The translations under genes and the position numbers were made by a program. DNA of 64,000 bases, taken from SIG480 sp045595365 (lineage in GTDB: Bacteria > Bacillota > Clostridia > Oscillospirales > JAAYXM01). The notes beneath the pieces were generated by a model that saw only the letters and a list, made by a program, of their open reading frames with translations, was not told the origin of the DNA and searched no databases. The DNA is taken from assembly GCA_045595365.1 (NCBI GenBank), contig JAZOAI010000033.1:24166-88165 (forward strand). Direction: 5' to 3'. Shown in pieces: positions 33,746 to 42,133 of the stretch; position 1 is the stretch's first letter; the number at the start of each line of letters is the position of its first letter.

Positions 33746-34627
33746 TTATTGTGATTGTTCCGGCGAAGGTTCTTCATCCGTATTCTCCGGAGCTTCCAGA
33801 GTAGGCTCCTCATTCTTCTCTTCATTCTGCTGTGGGCGTATCTGTTCTGAGGCAACCTTTTCCTTTAAATCAATATTTGAATCAGGCTTAAACCTCGCCT
33901 CTTTGACAGCACTGACGTTTATGGTGCCCTTGTCAAACTCGGCAAGCTCTCCGATAACTGCGCGGAGCATCTCAATTTTTTTGCCGAGCTGCTCGGTATC
34001 ACCGAGACTTACAAGAAATCTGTCTCCGTAGACAAGGTTTATATCGTATAATTTGTCAATCTCTATCCTCACTATATTGGGAGATAATTGCGCAAATTCA
34101 AGAGCAGAAAGAACCTCACAGAGCGGGGCAAGCTGCGCTTCGTTCTTCAAAATCAGCGCACCTCCCACATGAGGGGTCACAACCTCTGCACCCGCTATTT
34201 TCGGAAGTTTAACCTCACTATCTGCTTCAAGCATTTCGAGTATATATCCCTTTTTGTCAATGAGCCAGCGGTTTCCGTCTGACATGATATACGCCGCAGG
34301 GATTCGTTCTGTTATTTCAAACGTAAACGTGTCGGGCAGCTTGCGGCGGATTTTTATCTGCTCAATATACGGGAATTCCTCAAGTATCCTTTCCGCGACA
34401 TCGAATTTATTTATCATAAACATATTGTCGCCAGTCTCTATCCCCGATATCTCTATTATTTTTTCGGAATCATATCTCGTTGTCCCCGAGACGTGGATTT
34501 CCGCGACCTTCAGGAATACGGTAACCGACATAACAATGGCAGCTATAACAATGCAGAAGGTCAAAAACGACAAAAAGAACCCGCCGCTCTTTCTCCTTCG
34601 CCTTCTTCTGTGTCTTCTCGCCGCCAT
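33746..34627 (-). CDS. ftsQ: Cell division protein FtsQ/DivIB
   Basis: A bitopic septal protein that forms the FtsQ-FtsL-FtsB (DivIB-FtsL-DivIC) complex. The 293-aa protein has an Arg-rich cytoplasmic N-terminus, a membrane helix at about 16-38, a POTRA domain (VAEIHVSGTTRYDSEKIIEISGI) and the FtsQ domain. The tail after about residue 255 is Glu/Pro/Gln-rich and disordered. It is the last division gene of the dcw run and lies 6 bp after murA. Confidence 0.9.
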   Translation of the reverse strand: MAARRHRRRRRRKSGGFFLSFLTFCIVIAAIVMSVTVFLKVAEIHVSGTTRYDSEKIIEISGIETGDNMFMINKFDVAERILEEFPYIEQIKIRRKLPDTFTFEITERIPAAYIMSDGNRWLIDKKGYILEMLEADSEVKLPKIAGAEVVTPHVGGALILKNEAQLAPLCEVLSALEFAQLSPNIVRIEIDKLYDINLVYGDRFLVSLGDTEQLGKKIEMLRAVIGELAEFDKGTINVSAVKEARFKPDSNIDLKEKVASEQIRPQQNEEKNEEPTLEAPENTDEEPSPEQSQ

Positions 34628-34633
34628 TTGTCT

Positions 34634-35899
34634 TCACCTCTCTTTTGTCTGTATCCTTTTTATATCCGCGCCAAGCGCCGACATACTATCTTCTATTTTT
34701 TCATATCCTCGGTCTATGTGGCAGAGGTTCCCTATTCTGCTTTCTCCCTCCGCTGCCGCAGCCGCAATAACAAGTGCCGCGCCACCTCTTAAGTCCGTCG
34801 CCTCCGCTTCGCACCCAAAAAGGCCTGAAACTCCGTTTACAAGCGCAACATTGCCTTCTATCCGTATATCTGCGCCCATTCTGACAAGCCCGCCGACATG
34901 GCGGTATCTGCCGTCAAAAATATTTTCTATAAAAACGGAAGTCCCTTTGCATTTCGTTGTAAGTGCCATCATAGGGGGCTGTGCATCAGTCGGAAAACCC
35001 GGGTACGGCATTGTCCTGATTGTCCGCAGAGCTGACAGAGGGCCGAACCGTCTGATATTCACAAAATCCTTTCCGACAGAAACCTCGCACCCTACTCCCT
35101 CTATAAGTGACAGAACGTTTGAAATATGCTCCGGCATTATTTTTTCAACCGCAACATTCCCCCCGCACAGCGCGGCGGCACACATATATGTCGCGGCACA
35201 TATTCTGTCGGGGATTACTGTATATTCAACCGACGAAAGTGGCCGTTTCCCGATAATTGTAATCGTGGAGCTTCCCGCGCCGTATACTTCCGCGCCCATC
35301 GCGCGCAGAAAATTCTGGAGATCCTCAATCTCAGGCTCGCGCGCGGCGTTCACGATTCTCGTTCTCCCCTCGCATGCAGTTGCGGCAAGCATTGTATTCT
35401 CCGTTGCACCGACACTCGGGAACGACAAAACCACATCTCTGCCGCGAAGGCGCCTTGCCTCGCAGGTTATCGCGCCCCCTTCCTCACTTACCCTTGCGCC
35501 AAGCATTCGCATTGACGAAAGATGAAGGTCGATGGGCCGAGCACCAAGCTCACACCCTCCGGGCGCAAAAAGCGAGACTTTGCCGAGCCGTGCAAGAAGC
35601 GCTCCCATAAAAATGACTGACGAGCGCATCTCACGCATCAGCTTATCGGGTATTTTGCAATTACTCGCATCTTTCGAGTCGACAGTTACAGTGTCGCCGT
35701 CAACGGTCACGCTACAACCGATACAACGAAGTATTTCTATTGCCGCATTGACATCTGAAAGACGCGGACAATTATGTATTTCACTTATTCCCGCATTCAA
35801 AATGGTTGCCGCGAGAATCGGCAAAACACTGTTCTTTGAGCCGTGTACGGAAACCTTTCCCGAGAGGCTCCTTCCTCCGTTTATAATCAATGTGCCCAT
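34634..35899 (-). CDS. murA: UDP-N-acetylglucosamine 1-carboxyvinyltransferase
   Basis: The first committed step of peptidoglycan synthesis: transfer of enolpyruvate from PEP to UDP-GlcNAc. The 421-aa length and the SKNSVLPILAA N-terminus are typical. The catalytic Cys is at 116 in GGCELGARP, so the fosfomycin-sensitive form is expected. A GGAGGG site lies somewhat far (about 12 nt) from the ATG. Its place between murG and ftsQ matches Firmicute dcw clusters. Confidence 0.96.
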   Translation of the reverse strand: MGTLIINGGRSLSGKVSVHGSKNSVLPILAATILNAGISEIHNCPRLSDVNAAIEILRCIGCSVTVDGDTVTVDSKDASNCKIPDKLMREMRSSVIFMGALLARLGKVSLFAPGGCELGARPIDLHLSSMRMLGARVSEEGGAITCEARRLRGRDVVLSFPSVGATENTMLAATACEGRTRIVNAAREPEIEDLQNFLRAMGAEVYGAGSSTITIIGKRPLSSVEYTVIPDRICAATYMCAAALCGGNVAVEKIMPEHISNVLSLIEGVGCEVSVGKDFVNIRRFGPLSALRTIRTMPYPGFPTDAQPPMMALTTKCKGTSVFIENIFDGRYRHVGGLVRMGADIRIEGNVALVNGVSGLFGCEAEATDLRGGAALVIAAAAAEGESRIGNLCHIDRGYEKIEDSMSALGADIKRIQTKER

Positions 35900-36001
35900 A
35901 GCAAGAAAGCACCCTCCTACTTCTTAATGTCATTCCGACATCGTTTTCACTGCATTTTATGCCACAGTGACAAAATAGGTTACTTTCCTGCTCCCCGCAG
36001 T

Positions 36002-37123
36002 CTATCCTTTTGCTATTTTAATCATTTCCGAGTATATGCGCTCGGACGCGTCAAGCACAGCATGATTGATAAGTTTTTTTGACATCTCCTCGCGCAGGGC
36101 ACGGTCAGACAGAAGCTCACGCACGGTTTCAAGAAGCTTTTGAGGAGTGACATCTTTTTCCTCAATCACTCTTGCGCCACCAATCCGTGATAGTTCCATA
36201 GCATTTTTAAACTGATGATTATCCGTCACATTAGGAGACGGGATTATTATTGCTGGGGTTCCTCTTGCGCTTATTTCAGACAGAGTTCCCGCGCCGCCCC
36301 GGCACATAACCACATCTGCCGCCGCAAGAACCCTTGGCATATCGTCGATATACTCGCGAAGCCAGATTCCACTTTCTCCGTTTGCCGGAACACCTTTTTC
36401 GGCAAGAAGCTTCGGCATCCACTCATACCCGAATTTGCCACTTGCATGGATGTGAGAAAATTCACAGCCCGCCTCTGTTTCAAGACGCATAAGCTCTGCG
36501 GTATGGATGTTCATTTCTCTTGCTCCGAGAGAGCCCCAGAAGCTGACAAGAAGCGGTTTTTCTATGTTAAGTTCTCTCCTCGCCTTGTTCCTGTCATACA
36601 TCAGGATGTCTTCTCTTATGGGGTTTCCGCAAACCTCACACGATGCCTTTTCAGAAAGGCGGCTTCTACTGCTTTCAAAATTCAGAAGAACTCGCGTAAC
36701 ATCCTTTGCAAGCATACGGGTGGCAAGGCCCGGGTATGCGTTTGACTCGTGTATCACCGTAGGTATTTTCATTCTTATTGCCGCGCGAAGCGTTGGATAA
36801 CAGGCATATCCGCCGGTTCCCATAACAACATCGGGCTGGAAATTCTTTATAATTTCACGCGCATTCCATTCTGCCAAAAAAAGCTTTTTAACCGCGTCAA
36901 TATTTCCAAAAATTCCGCGAAGCGTCATTTTTCTCGATATAGAGCTTGCCTGTATCGTTTTTATCTCAAACCCGGCATTCGGGACAAGGCGGGTTTCCAT
37001 GCCGCCCTCTACGCCTATGAAAAGTATTTCGGAATCCTGCCTTTTTTCTCTGACAAGGCGCGCAACGGCAAGAGCGGGGTTAATATGCCCACCCGTTCCT
37101 CCGCACGCAAAAAGAAACCGCAT
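36002..37123 (-). CDS. murG: Lipid II synthase MurG
   Basis: A peripheral membrane GT28 glycosyltransferase that adds GlcNAc to lipid I, giving lipid II. The 373-aa protein has the GGTGGHINPALAVA N-terminal loop, GTGGYACYPTLRAA, VIHESNAYPG, SFWGSLGA and the C-terminal GGAGTLSEISARGTPAIIIPSP nucleotide-binding motif. It is followed by a 102-bp gap before murA in which I see no clear promoter. Confidence 0.97.
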   Translation of the reverse strand: MRFLFACGGTGGHINPALAVARLVREKRQDSEILFIGVEGGMETRLVPNAGFEIKTIQASSISRKMTLRGIFGNIDAVKKLFLAEWNAREIIKNFQPDVVMGTGGYACYPTLRAAIRMKIPTVIHESNAYPGLATRMLAKDVTRVLLNFESSRSRLSEKASCEVCGNPIREDILMYDRNKARRELNIEKPLLVSFWGSLGAREMNIHTAELMRLETEAGCEFSHIHASGKFGYEWMPKLLAEKGVPANGESGIWLREYIDDMPRVLAAADVVMCRGGAGTLSEISARGTPAIIIPSPNVTDNHQFKNAMELSRIGGARVIEEKDVTPQKLLETVRELLSDRALREEMSKKLINHAVLDASERIYSEMIKIAKG

Positions 37124-37136
37124 ACAATTACATCTC

Positions 37137-38303
37137 CTATCCTTCGGATTTTACCGGAATATACCGCGAAACAGAGAGAACTACTCCCATTTCAGCAAGA
37201 AGTATCAGAAGCGCCGTTCCGCCATATGAAAAAAACGGAAGCGCCGCGCCTGTAACCGGGAGAACTCCTGTTACAACGCCGATATTAAGCACTGTCTGCA
37301 GAGCGACCATTGTTGATATTCCCGCCGCGAGAAGAGAGCCGAATTTATCGCGCGCGTGAAGCGCTATCCAGTATCCTCTCATTATAAGAAGCGCAAAGAG
37401 AGTGAGAATTATTATAGCTCCGATAAAGCCAAGCTCTTCGCACACTATTGCAAAAATAAAGTCGTTATGCGCTTCGGGAAGGTACAGATATTTCTGCCGG
37501 CTGTTACCAAAACCGAGCCCTAAAAGCCCTCCCGACCCGATTGCATAGAGTGACTGGATAATCTGGTATCCGTCACCCTGAGGGTCTGTAAACGGGTCAA
37601 TCCAGGTTTGAACTCTCTGGCGTGCATAATCAAGAAAGCTTATTGCCGCCGCACCGCCGATGCCGATTGCGCCGATTGCACCGGCAAACCAGCCCCAATG
37701 AGTTCCGCCTATAAACATAAGCGCGGCACCTACACCGAAGATAAGAATCATTCCCGAAAGATGCGGCTCCAAAAACATAAGCCCGCCGACTATTCCGAGA
37801 ACAATTACAAACGGCAGAACCCCATATCTGAAGGTGTGCATTTTTTCGGAGTTTACCGATATCATACTTGAGAAAAAGAAGATGACGGCAATTTTTGCAA
37901 TTTCAGACGGCTGGAACTGGAAAAGCCCGAGATTAATCCATCTTTTTTCGCCGTAGTTTCCCGTGCCGACAAACAAAACCGCAACAAGAAGAAGAATGCT
38001 TATAACCATAAGTAAAGGGGAAAGAACCCTGAACTTTCTGTAATCCATCTGGCTTACTATAAACATTATCGCAAGGCCGGCAACAGCAAAAATCCCCTGC
38101 CTTATAAAGTAATACGTTGACGGTTGATTTTCATAATATGCAGTTGCATAGCTTGCCGAAAAGAGCATCAAAAGCCCTATTCCCATAAGCACTATAACAA
38201 GAATAAGAAAGGGAACATCTATGCTTCCTCTTGCTGCAGAAGAAGCTTTCAAAGCGCGCTTTGAAGGGCGCTTTATCACTTTTTCAGTTGACCTTCTTGC
38301 CAT
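37137..38303 (-). CDS. ftsW: FtsW/SpoVE-type SEDS glycosyltransferase
   Basis: A 388-aa polytopic SEDS lipid II polymerase. It carries KRWINLGLFQFQPSEIAK, PEAHNDFIFAIVCEELGF, and FFSYGGTALL near the end. It has a Lys/Arg/Ser-rich cytoplasmic N-terminus before the first membrane helix. It lies between mraY and murG in the dcw cluster, the position of ftsW or spoVE, and it pairs naturally with the PASTA PBP at 42134. The ATG at 38303 with AAGGGGTG 7 nt away is preferred to a GTG at 38312. murD, normally found beside it, is absent. Confidence 0.93.
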   Translation of the reverse strand: MARRSTEKVIKRPSKRALKASSAARGSIDVPFLILVIVLMGIGLLMLFSASYATAYYENQPSTYYFIRQGIFAVAGLAIMFIVSQMDYRKFRVLSPLLMVISILLLVAVLFVGTGNYGEKRWINLGLFQFQPSEIAKIAVIFFFSSMISVNSEKMHTFRYGVLPFVIVLGIVGGLMFLEPHLSGMILIFGVGAALMFIGGTHWGWFAGAIGAIGIGGAAAISFLDYARQRVQTWIDPFTDPQGDGYQIIQSLYAIGSGGLLGLGFGNSRQKYLYLPEAHNDFIFAIVCEELGFIGAIIILTLFALLIMRGYWIALHARDKFGSLLAAGISTMVALQTVLNIGVVTGVLPVTGAALPFFSYGGTALLILLAEMGVVLSVSRYIPVKSEG

Positions 38304-38321
38304 TTGCCGCACCCCTTAAAA

Positions 38322-39311
38322 CTAAAATAGCTTACCCGCAATTCCTGCAAAGCCGATGAGCGCACCTATTGCAGAAACCGTCATAAAGACAGCACAAACC
38401 TTTTTTTCGCTCCAACCGCCCATTTCAAAATGGTGATGTATGGGCGACATTCTGAAAAGTCTTTTTCCGTGTGTTGCTTTAAAATATGCAACCTGCAGAA
38501 TGACAGACAACGCTTCAACTATATACACTATACCAACGAAAAGAAGGAGAAGCGGCATATCATAAGCAAATGCCATTCCGCAGACAGCCCCGCCAAGAAA
38601 AAGCGAGCCTGTATCTCCCATAAACACCTTTGCCGGATTGAAATTATAAATCAGAAACGCCGCAAGAGCGCCGAAGAGCGCAGATGAGAATATCCCCACT
38701 GCGGAATATGACATATATGCCCCTATAAGCGTAAGCACGAGCATAACGGGGATTGTGACGCTTGTTGCAAGCCCGTCTACCCCGTCTGTGAGATTAACTG
38801 CGTTTACAGTCCCCACAATCGCAAGGAGCATTATGATGAGATATGGAACCCATGCTATATTGAGAGTTATATCAAAAAAGGGAATATAGAGCGCAGGCGT
38901 CAGATCATGAAGCATACGCAGAAGCGTGAGATAAACCGCCGCAGAGGTGAGCTGGAGAAGAAGCTTCTGGATTGCAGTGAGCCCCTGATTCTTTTTCTTC
39001 CGGATTTTTGCCCAGTCATCTATAAAACCGATAAATCCGAATGCCGCTGCAAAGAGAAATACTATGAGATGGCGAAGCTCCCCGCGCAGCATATACGGAA
39101 TTCCAACTATAAATGCCGCAGCTCCGCTTCCTATGATAAACATAATTCCGCCCATTGTAGGGGTTCCCTGCTTATCCATATGCCATTTGGGGCCTATTTC
39201 AAGTATTTTCTGACCGAACTTGAGCTTTCTCAGATACGGAATCAGAATCTTTCCGAACAAGTATGTAATTAAAAAGCTGATTACCGCCGCTGCAATATAT
39301 TCCGTAAGCAT
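38322..39311 (-). CDS. mraY: Phospho-N-acetylmuramoyl-pentapeptide transferase MraY
   Basis: An integral membrane enzyme that makes lipid I from UDP-MurNAc-pentapeptide and undecaprenyl phosphate. The 329-aa, ten-helix protein shows GTPTMGGI, FIDDWAKIRKKKNQGLTAIQK, NLTDGVDGLA, NFNPAKVFMGDTGSLFLGG and the HHHFEMGGW motif. It lies directly after murF (3 bp) and 18 bp before ftsW. Confidence 0.97.
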   Translation of the reverse strand: MLTEYIAAAVISFLITYLFGKILIPYLRKLKFGQKILEIGPKWHMDKQGTPTMGGIMFIIGSGAAAFIVGIPYMLRGELRHLIVFLFAAAFGFIGFIDDWAKIRKKKNQGLTAIQKLLLQLTSAAVYLTLLRMLHDLTPALYIPFFDITLNIAWVPYLIIMLLAIVGTVNAVNLTDGVDGLATSVTIPVMLVLTLIGAYMSYSAVGIFSSALFGALAAFLIYNFNPAKVFMGDTGSLFLGGAVCGMAFAYDMPLLLLFVGIVYIVEALSVILQVAYFKATHGKRLFRMSPIHHHFEMGGWSEKKVCAVFMTVSAIGALIGFAGIAGKLF

Positions 39312-39314
39312 CTT

Positions 39315-40661
39315 TTATTTCCTTTCTTCCTGCAGATGTTCTATTACCTGCCACATCTTTGTTCCGCAGCTCCCTTTGACGAGGATTACATCCCCCTCTT
39401 TCGCAAAACCGGAAAGAAATTCTGCAATTTTCTTTTTGTCCTCAAATACCTGAGCCTTATCTCCTGCGCCGATTTTATAGTCATTTGCAAACGCACCGGT
39501 TACAAGCACATAATCCGAGCATTTTGCGGCATACTCGCCGATTCCCCGATGAAGCGCCTTCGCATTTTCGCCAAGCTCAAGCATATCGCCGAGAACGCAA
39601 ATTTTTCTCCCTCTGCGCTCAAAACCCGCAAGCAACGAGAGCGCAGCGCGCATAGAGTCTGGGTTTGCGTTGTAGCAGTCACGGATTATCGTTTTTCCCG
39701 AAAGCTCAAAAACATCCTGGCGCATCCCTGTGTTTTTAAATGATGCAAGGCCCTCAGCAATACTTTTGTCATCCATGCCGAACACCCTGCCACAGGCAAT
39801 TGCCGCGAGGGCATCACGTATATTATGTATTCCGCCACAAGCGATTGAAAACTCCTGCCGGGCTCCGCGCACGCGAAAACGCGACTCATAAGCTCCGTTT
39901 TCGCAAATCTCAGCGAATATATCGCACTCTTCGTTTTCTGTTCCGAACCACAGCGTTTTGTGAGTGATTTTGTCCTTTATTCCCCACAGATACGGGTCGT
40001 CTCCATTTAAAATTGCATATCCGTCATCTGAGAGGCCGCGCAGTATTTCCGTTTTTTCTCGGAGAACCCCCTCCTTTGAACCAAACGCTTCGAGGTGACT
40101 CTCTCCTATTACTGTTATTATCGCCGCATGCGGCTTTGCAATCATCGCAAGCGGCAGAATTTCTCCGAAATGGTTTGTTCCTATCTCAAGCACCGCCGCC
40201 TCATGAGATGAGTCCATCCCGAATATCGTAAGCGGAAGCCCGATGTTGTTATTGAAGTTCCCGCCGGTTTTATGAGTTTTAAAGCTTCTTGAAAGCACTG
40301 CCGCGCACATTTCCTTGGTGGTAGTCTTCCCGACACTTCCCGTCACGCAGACTCGCTTTGCAGAAAGTGTCCGGACATACCCCTTTGCAATCTCTCCGAG
40401 CGCGCAGAGGGTATCGGCGACTACAATCTGAGGAAGATTTACTCCCTCAATTTCGCGCGATACCAGAAGCGCCGCTGCGCCATTCTCCGCCGCCGAAGCT
40501 GCAAAATCGTGGCCATCAAAGCGCTCTCCCACGATTGCGACAAAAAGCTCGCCGCCGGAAATCTCGCGGTTATCACGCACGACAGAAGAAATTTCCGTAT
40601 CTTCTCCTACAAGGCGCCCTTTGCAGAGGCTTGCAATATATGATGTTTTCAATGTGTTCAT
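39315..40661 (-). CDS. murF: UDP-MurNAc-tripeptide-D-Ala-D-Ala ligase
   Basis: A cytoplasmic ATP-dependent ligase that adds D-Ala-D-Ala to complete the UDP-MurNAc-pentapeptide. Mur-ligase motifs are TGSVGKTTTKEM (P-loop), GGNFNNNIGLPL, EIGTNHFGEI and DCYNANPDSM. The length is about 448 aa. I start at the ATG at 40661, which overlaps the murE stop (ATGA) and has GGGAG upstream within murE. Confidence 0.96.
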   Translation of the reverse strand: MNTLKTSYIASLCKGRLVGEDTEISSVVRDNREISGGELFVAIVGERFDGHDFAASAAENGAAALLVSREIEGVNLPQIVVADTLCALGEIAKGYVRTLSAKRVCVTGSVGKTTTKEMCAAVLSRSFKTHKTGGNFNNNIGLPLTIFGMDSSHEAAVLEIGTNHFGEILPLAMIAKPHAAIITVIGESHLEAFGSKEGVLREKTEILRGLSDDGYAILNGDDPYLWGIKDKITHKTLWFGTENEECDIFAEICENGAYESRFRVRGARQEFSIACGGIHNIRDALAAIACGRVFGMDDKSIAEGLASFKNTGMRQDVFELSGKTIIRDCYNANPDSMRAALSLLAGFERRGRKICVLGDMLELGENAKALHRGIGEYAAKCSDYVLVTGAFANDYKIGAGDKAQVFEDKKKIAEFLSGFAKEGDVILVKGSCGTKMWQVIEHLQEERK

Positions 40662-42106
40662 ATTTCTTCTCCCGAAAGACATTCCGCAACTATTTCTCTT
40701 TCATCCATATGGTGTTTTATGTGGTTAATTTCCTGATACGTTTCATGTCCCTTCCCCGCAAGGAGAACGACATCTCCCTTGCGCGCAATCGATAACGCAT
40801 GGGCTATCGCCTCTCGTCTGTCAGCTATTCTGACATAATCCTTTTTAACCTCAAGGATTCCGGGGACTATATCGTCGATGATTTTTTCGGGGTCCTCTGT
40901 GCGCGGATTATCTGACGTAACAATCGTTACATCGGAAAGCTCTGCCGCAATTTTCCCCATTATCGGCCGTTTTGTTCTGTCGCGGTCTCCACCGCACCCA
41001 AAGACAATAACCACGCGCGCCTGGGTAGTTTTTTTGACTGTTTTCAGTATATTTTTAAGCCCGTCGGGAGAATGTGCATAATCTATCATAACCGTGAAGT
41101 CACGATTTGATGGGACAACCTCTGCCCTGCCCTTTACTCCCGATATTCCGGAAAGGCTTTTGCATATATCAGCAAGCGACATTCCGCACCGGAGAAGAAC
41201 GCTTATTGCACACATAGCGTTATACACGGAAAAATCACCGGGGATGTTGAGTTCAACTCTTCCGATAGTTTCAATCCCGACAAACGCAAAGCTTACGGAA
41301 GCGGGCTTTAAGTTTATGCTCTTTGCGACATAATCTGCCTCTGTGTTTTTCGCAGAATAGCTGATAACAGGGCACGGAGATGATTTTATGAGCCTTGCCC
41401 CCGCCTCGTCATCAAAATTTATAACGCCTACTTTCGAAATCTCAAAGAGCTTTGCCTTTGCCTTTTCATACTTTTCCATTGTCTTATGGAAATCGAGATG
41501 GTCCTGAGTGAGATTCGTAAAAGCGCCGACAAAAAACTCTATTCCAAAAACTCTTGAGAGTTCAAGAGAGTGTGACGAAACCTCCATAACGACATATGTG
41601 CAACCCGCATCTCTCATTTTTGCAAACAACTCCCAGAGCTTATTTGATTCGGGGGTTGTGCGCTCGGTTTCTATTATCTCATCACCAATCATATTCTGAT
41701 TCGTTCCGATAAGCCCGCACTTTTCCCCCGCAAGCTCAAGGCAGTGCTTTATGAGATATGTAACCGTCGTCTTCCCGTTTGTGCCGGTAACTCCGATTAT
41801 CCTCATATCACGCGTCGGATTGCCGTAAAAATTCTTCGCGGCAAGCGCAAGCGCGCGGCGCGCGTCTTTTACGAGTATTCGCCCCTTTGCCGCGTACTTT
41901 TTACTGTCGGTTATCACCGCCACCGCGCCGTTTTCGAGCGCCTTGGATATATACTTGTTCCCATCCGTTTCAAAGCCCCGGATTGCAACAAACAATCCGT
42001 TTTGGGCGACACTGCGGGAATCACACTCCACTCCGCCAATTTCTGTATTCATATCGACATCTGCAGAAATAATTTCTATACCCTGCAATATCTCAAAAAG
42101 CTTCAC
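40658..42106 (-). CDS. murE: UDP-MurNAc-tripeptide synthetase MurE, meso-DAP type
   Basis: Adds the third stem-peptide residue to UDP-MurNAc-L-Ala-D-Glu. The 482-aa protein has P-loop TGTNGKTTVTYL, EVSSHSLEL, the MIDYAHSPDGL motif and VFGCGGDRDRTKRP. The amino-acid-binding motif reads DNPR (TSDNPRTEDP), which marks meso-diaminopimelate-adding enzymes; Lys-adding ones differ at the Arg. The start is a GTG at 42106. It is coupled to murF by a 4-bp overlap. Confidence 0.96.
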   Translation of the reverse strand: MKLFEILQGIEIISADVDMNTEIGGVECDSRSVAQNGLFVAIRGFETDGNKYISKALENGAVAVITDSKKYAAKGRILVKDARRALALAAKNFYGNPTRDMRIIGVTGTNGKTTVTYLIKHCLELAGEKCGLIGTNQNMIGDEIIETERTTPESNKLWELFAKMRDAGCTYVVMEVSSHSLELSRVFGIEFFVGAFTNLTQDHLDFHKTMEKYEKAKAKLFEISKVGVINFDDEAGARLIKSSPCPVISYSAKNTEADYVAKSINLKPASVSFAFVGIETIGRVELNIPGDFSVYNAMCAISVLLRCGMSLADICKSLSGISGVKGRAEVVPSNRDFTVMIDYAHSPDGLKNILKTVKKTTQARVVIVFGCGGDRDRTKRPIMGKIAAELSDVTIVTSDNPRTEDPEKIIDDIVPGILEVKKDYVRIADRREAIAHALSIARKGDVVLLAGKGHETYQEINHIKHHMDEREIVAECLSGEEI

Positions 42107-42133
42107 GCAAGAATCCCGCCTTTCTTCAGTTTA

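Noticed and set aside
34254..35525. 423-codon open frame on the plus strand
   Set aside because: It lies opposite ftsQ and murA, has no ribosome site or recognisable domain, and is a codon-composition shadow.
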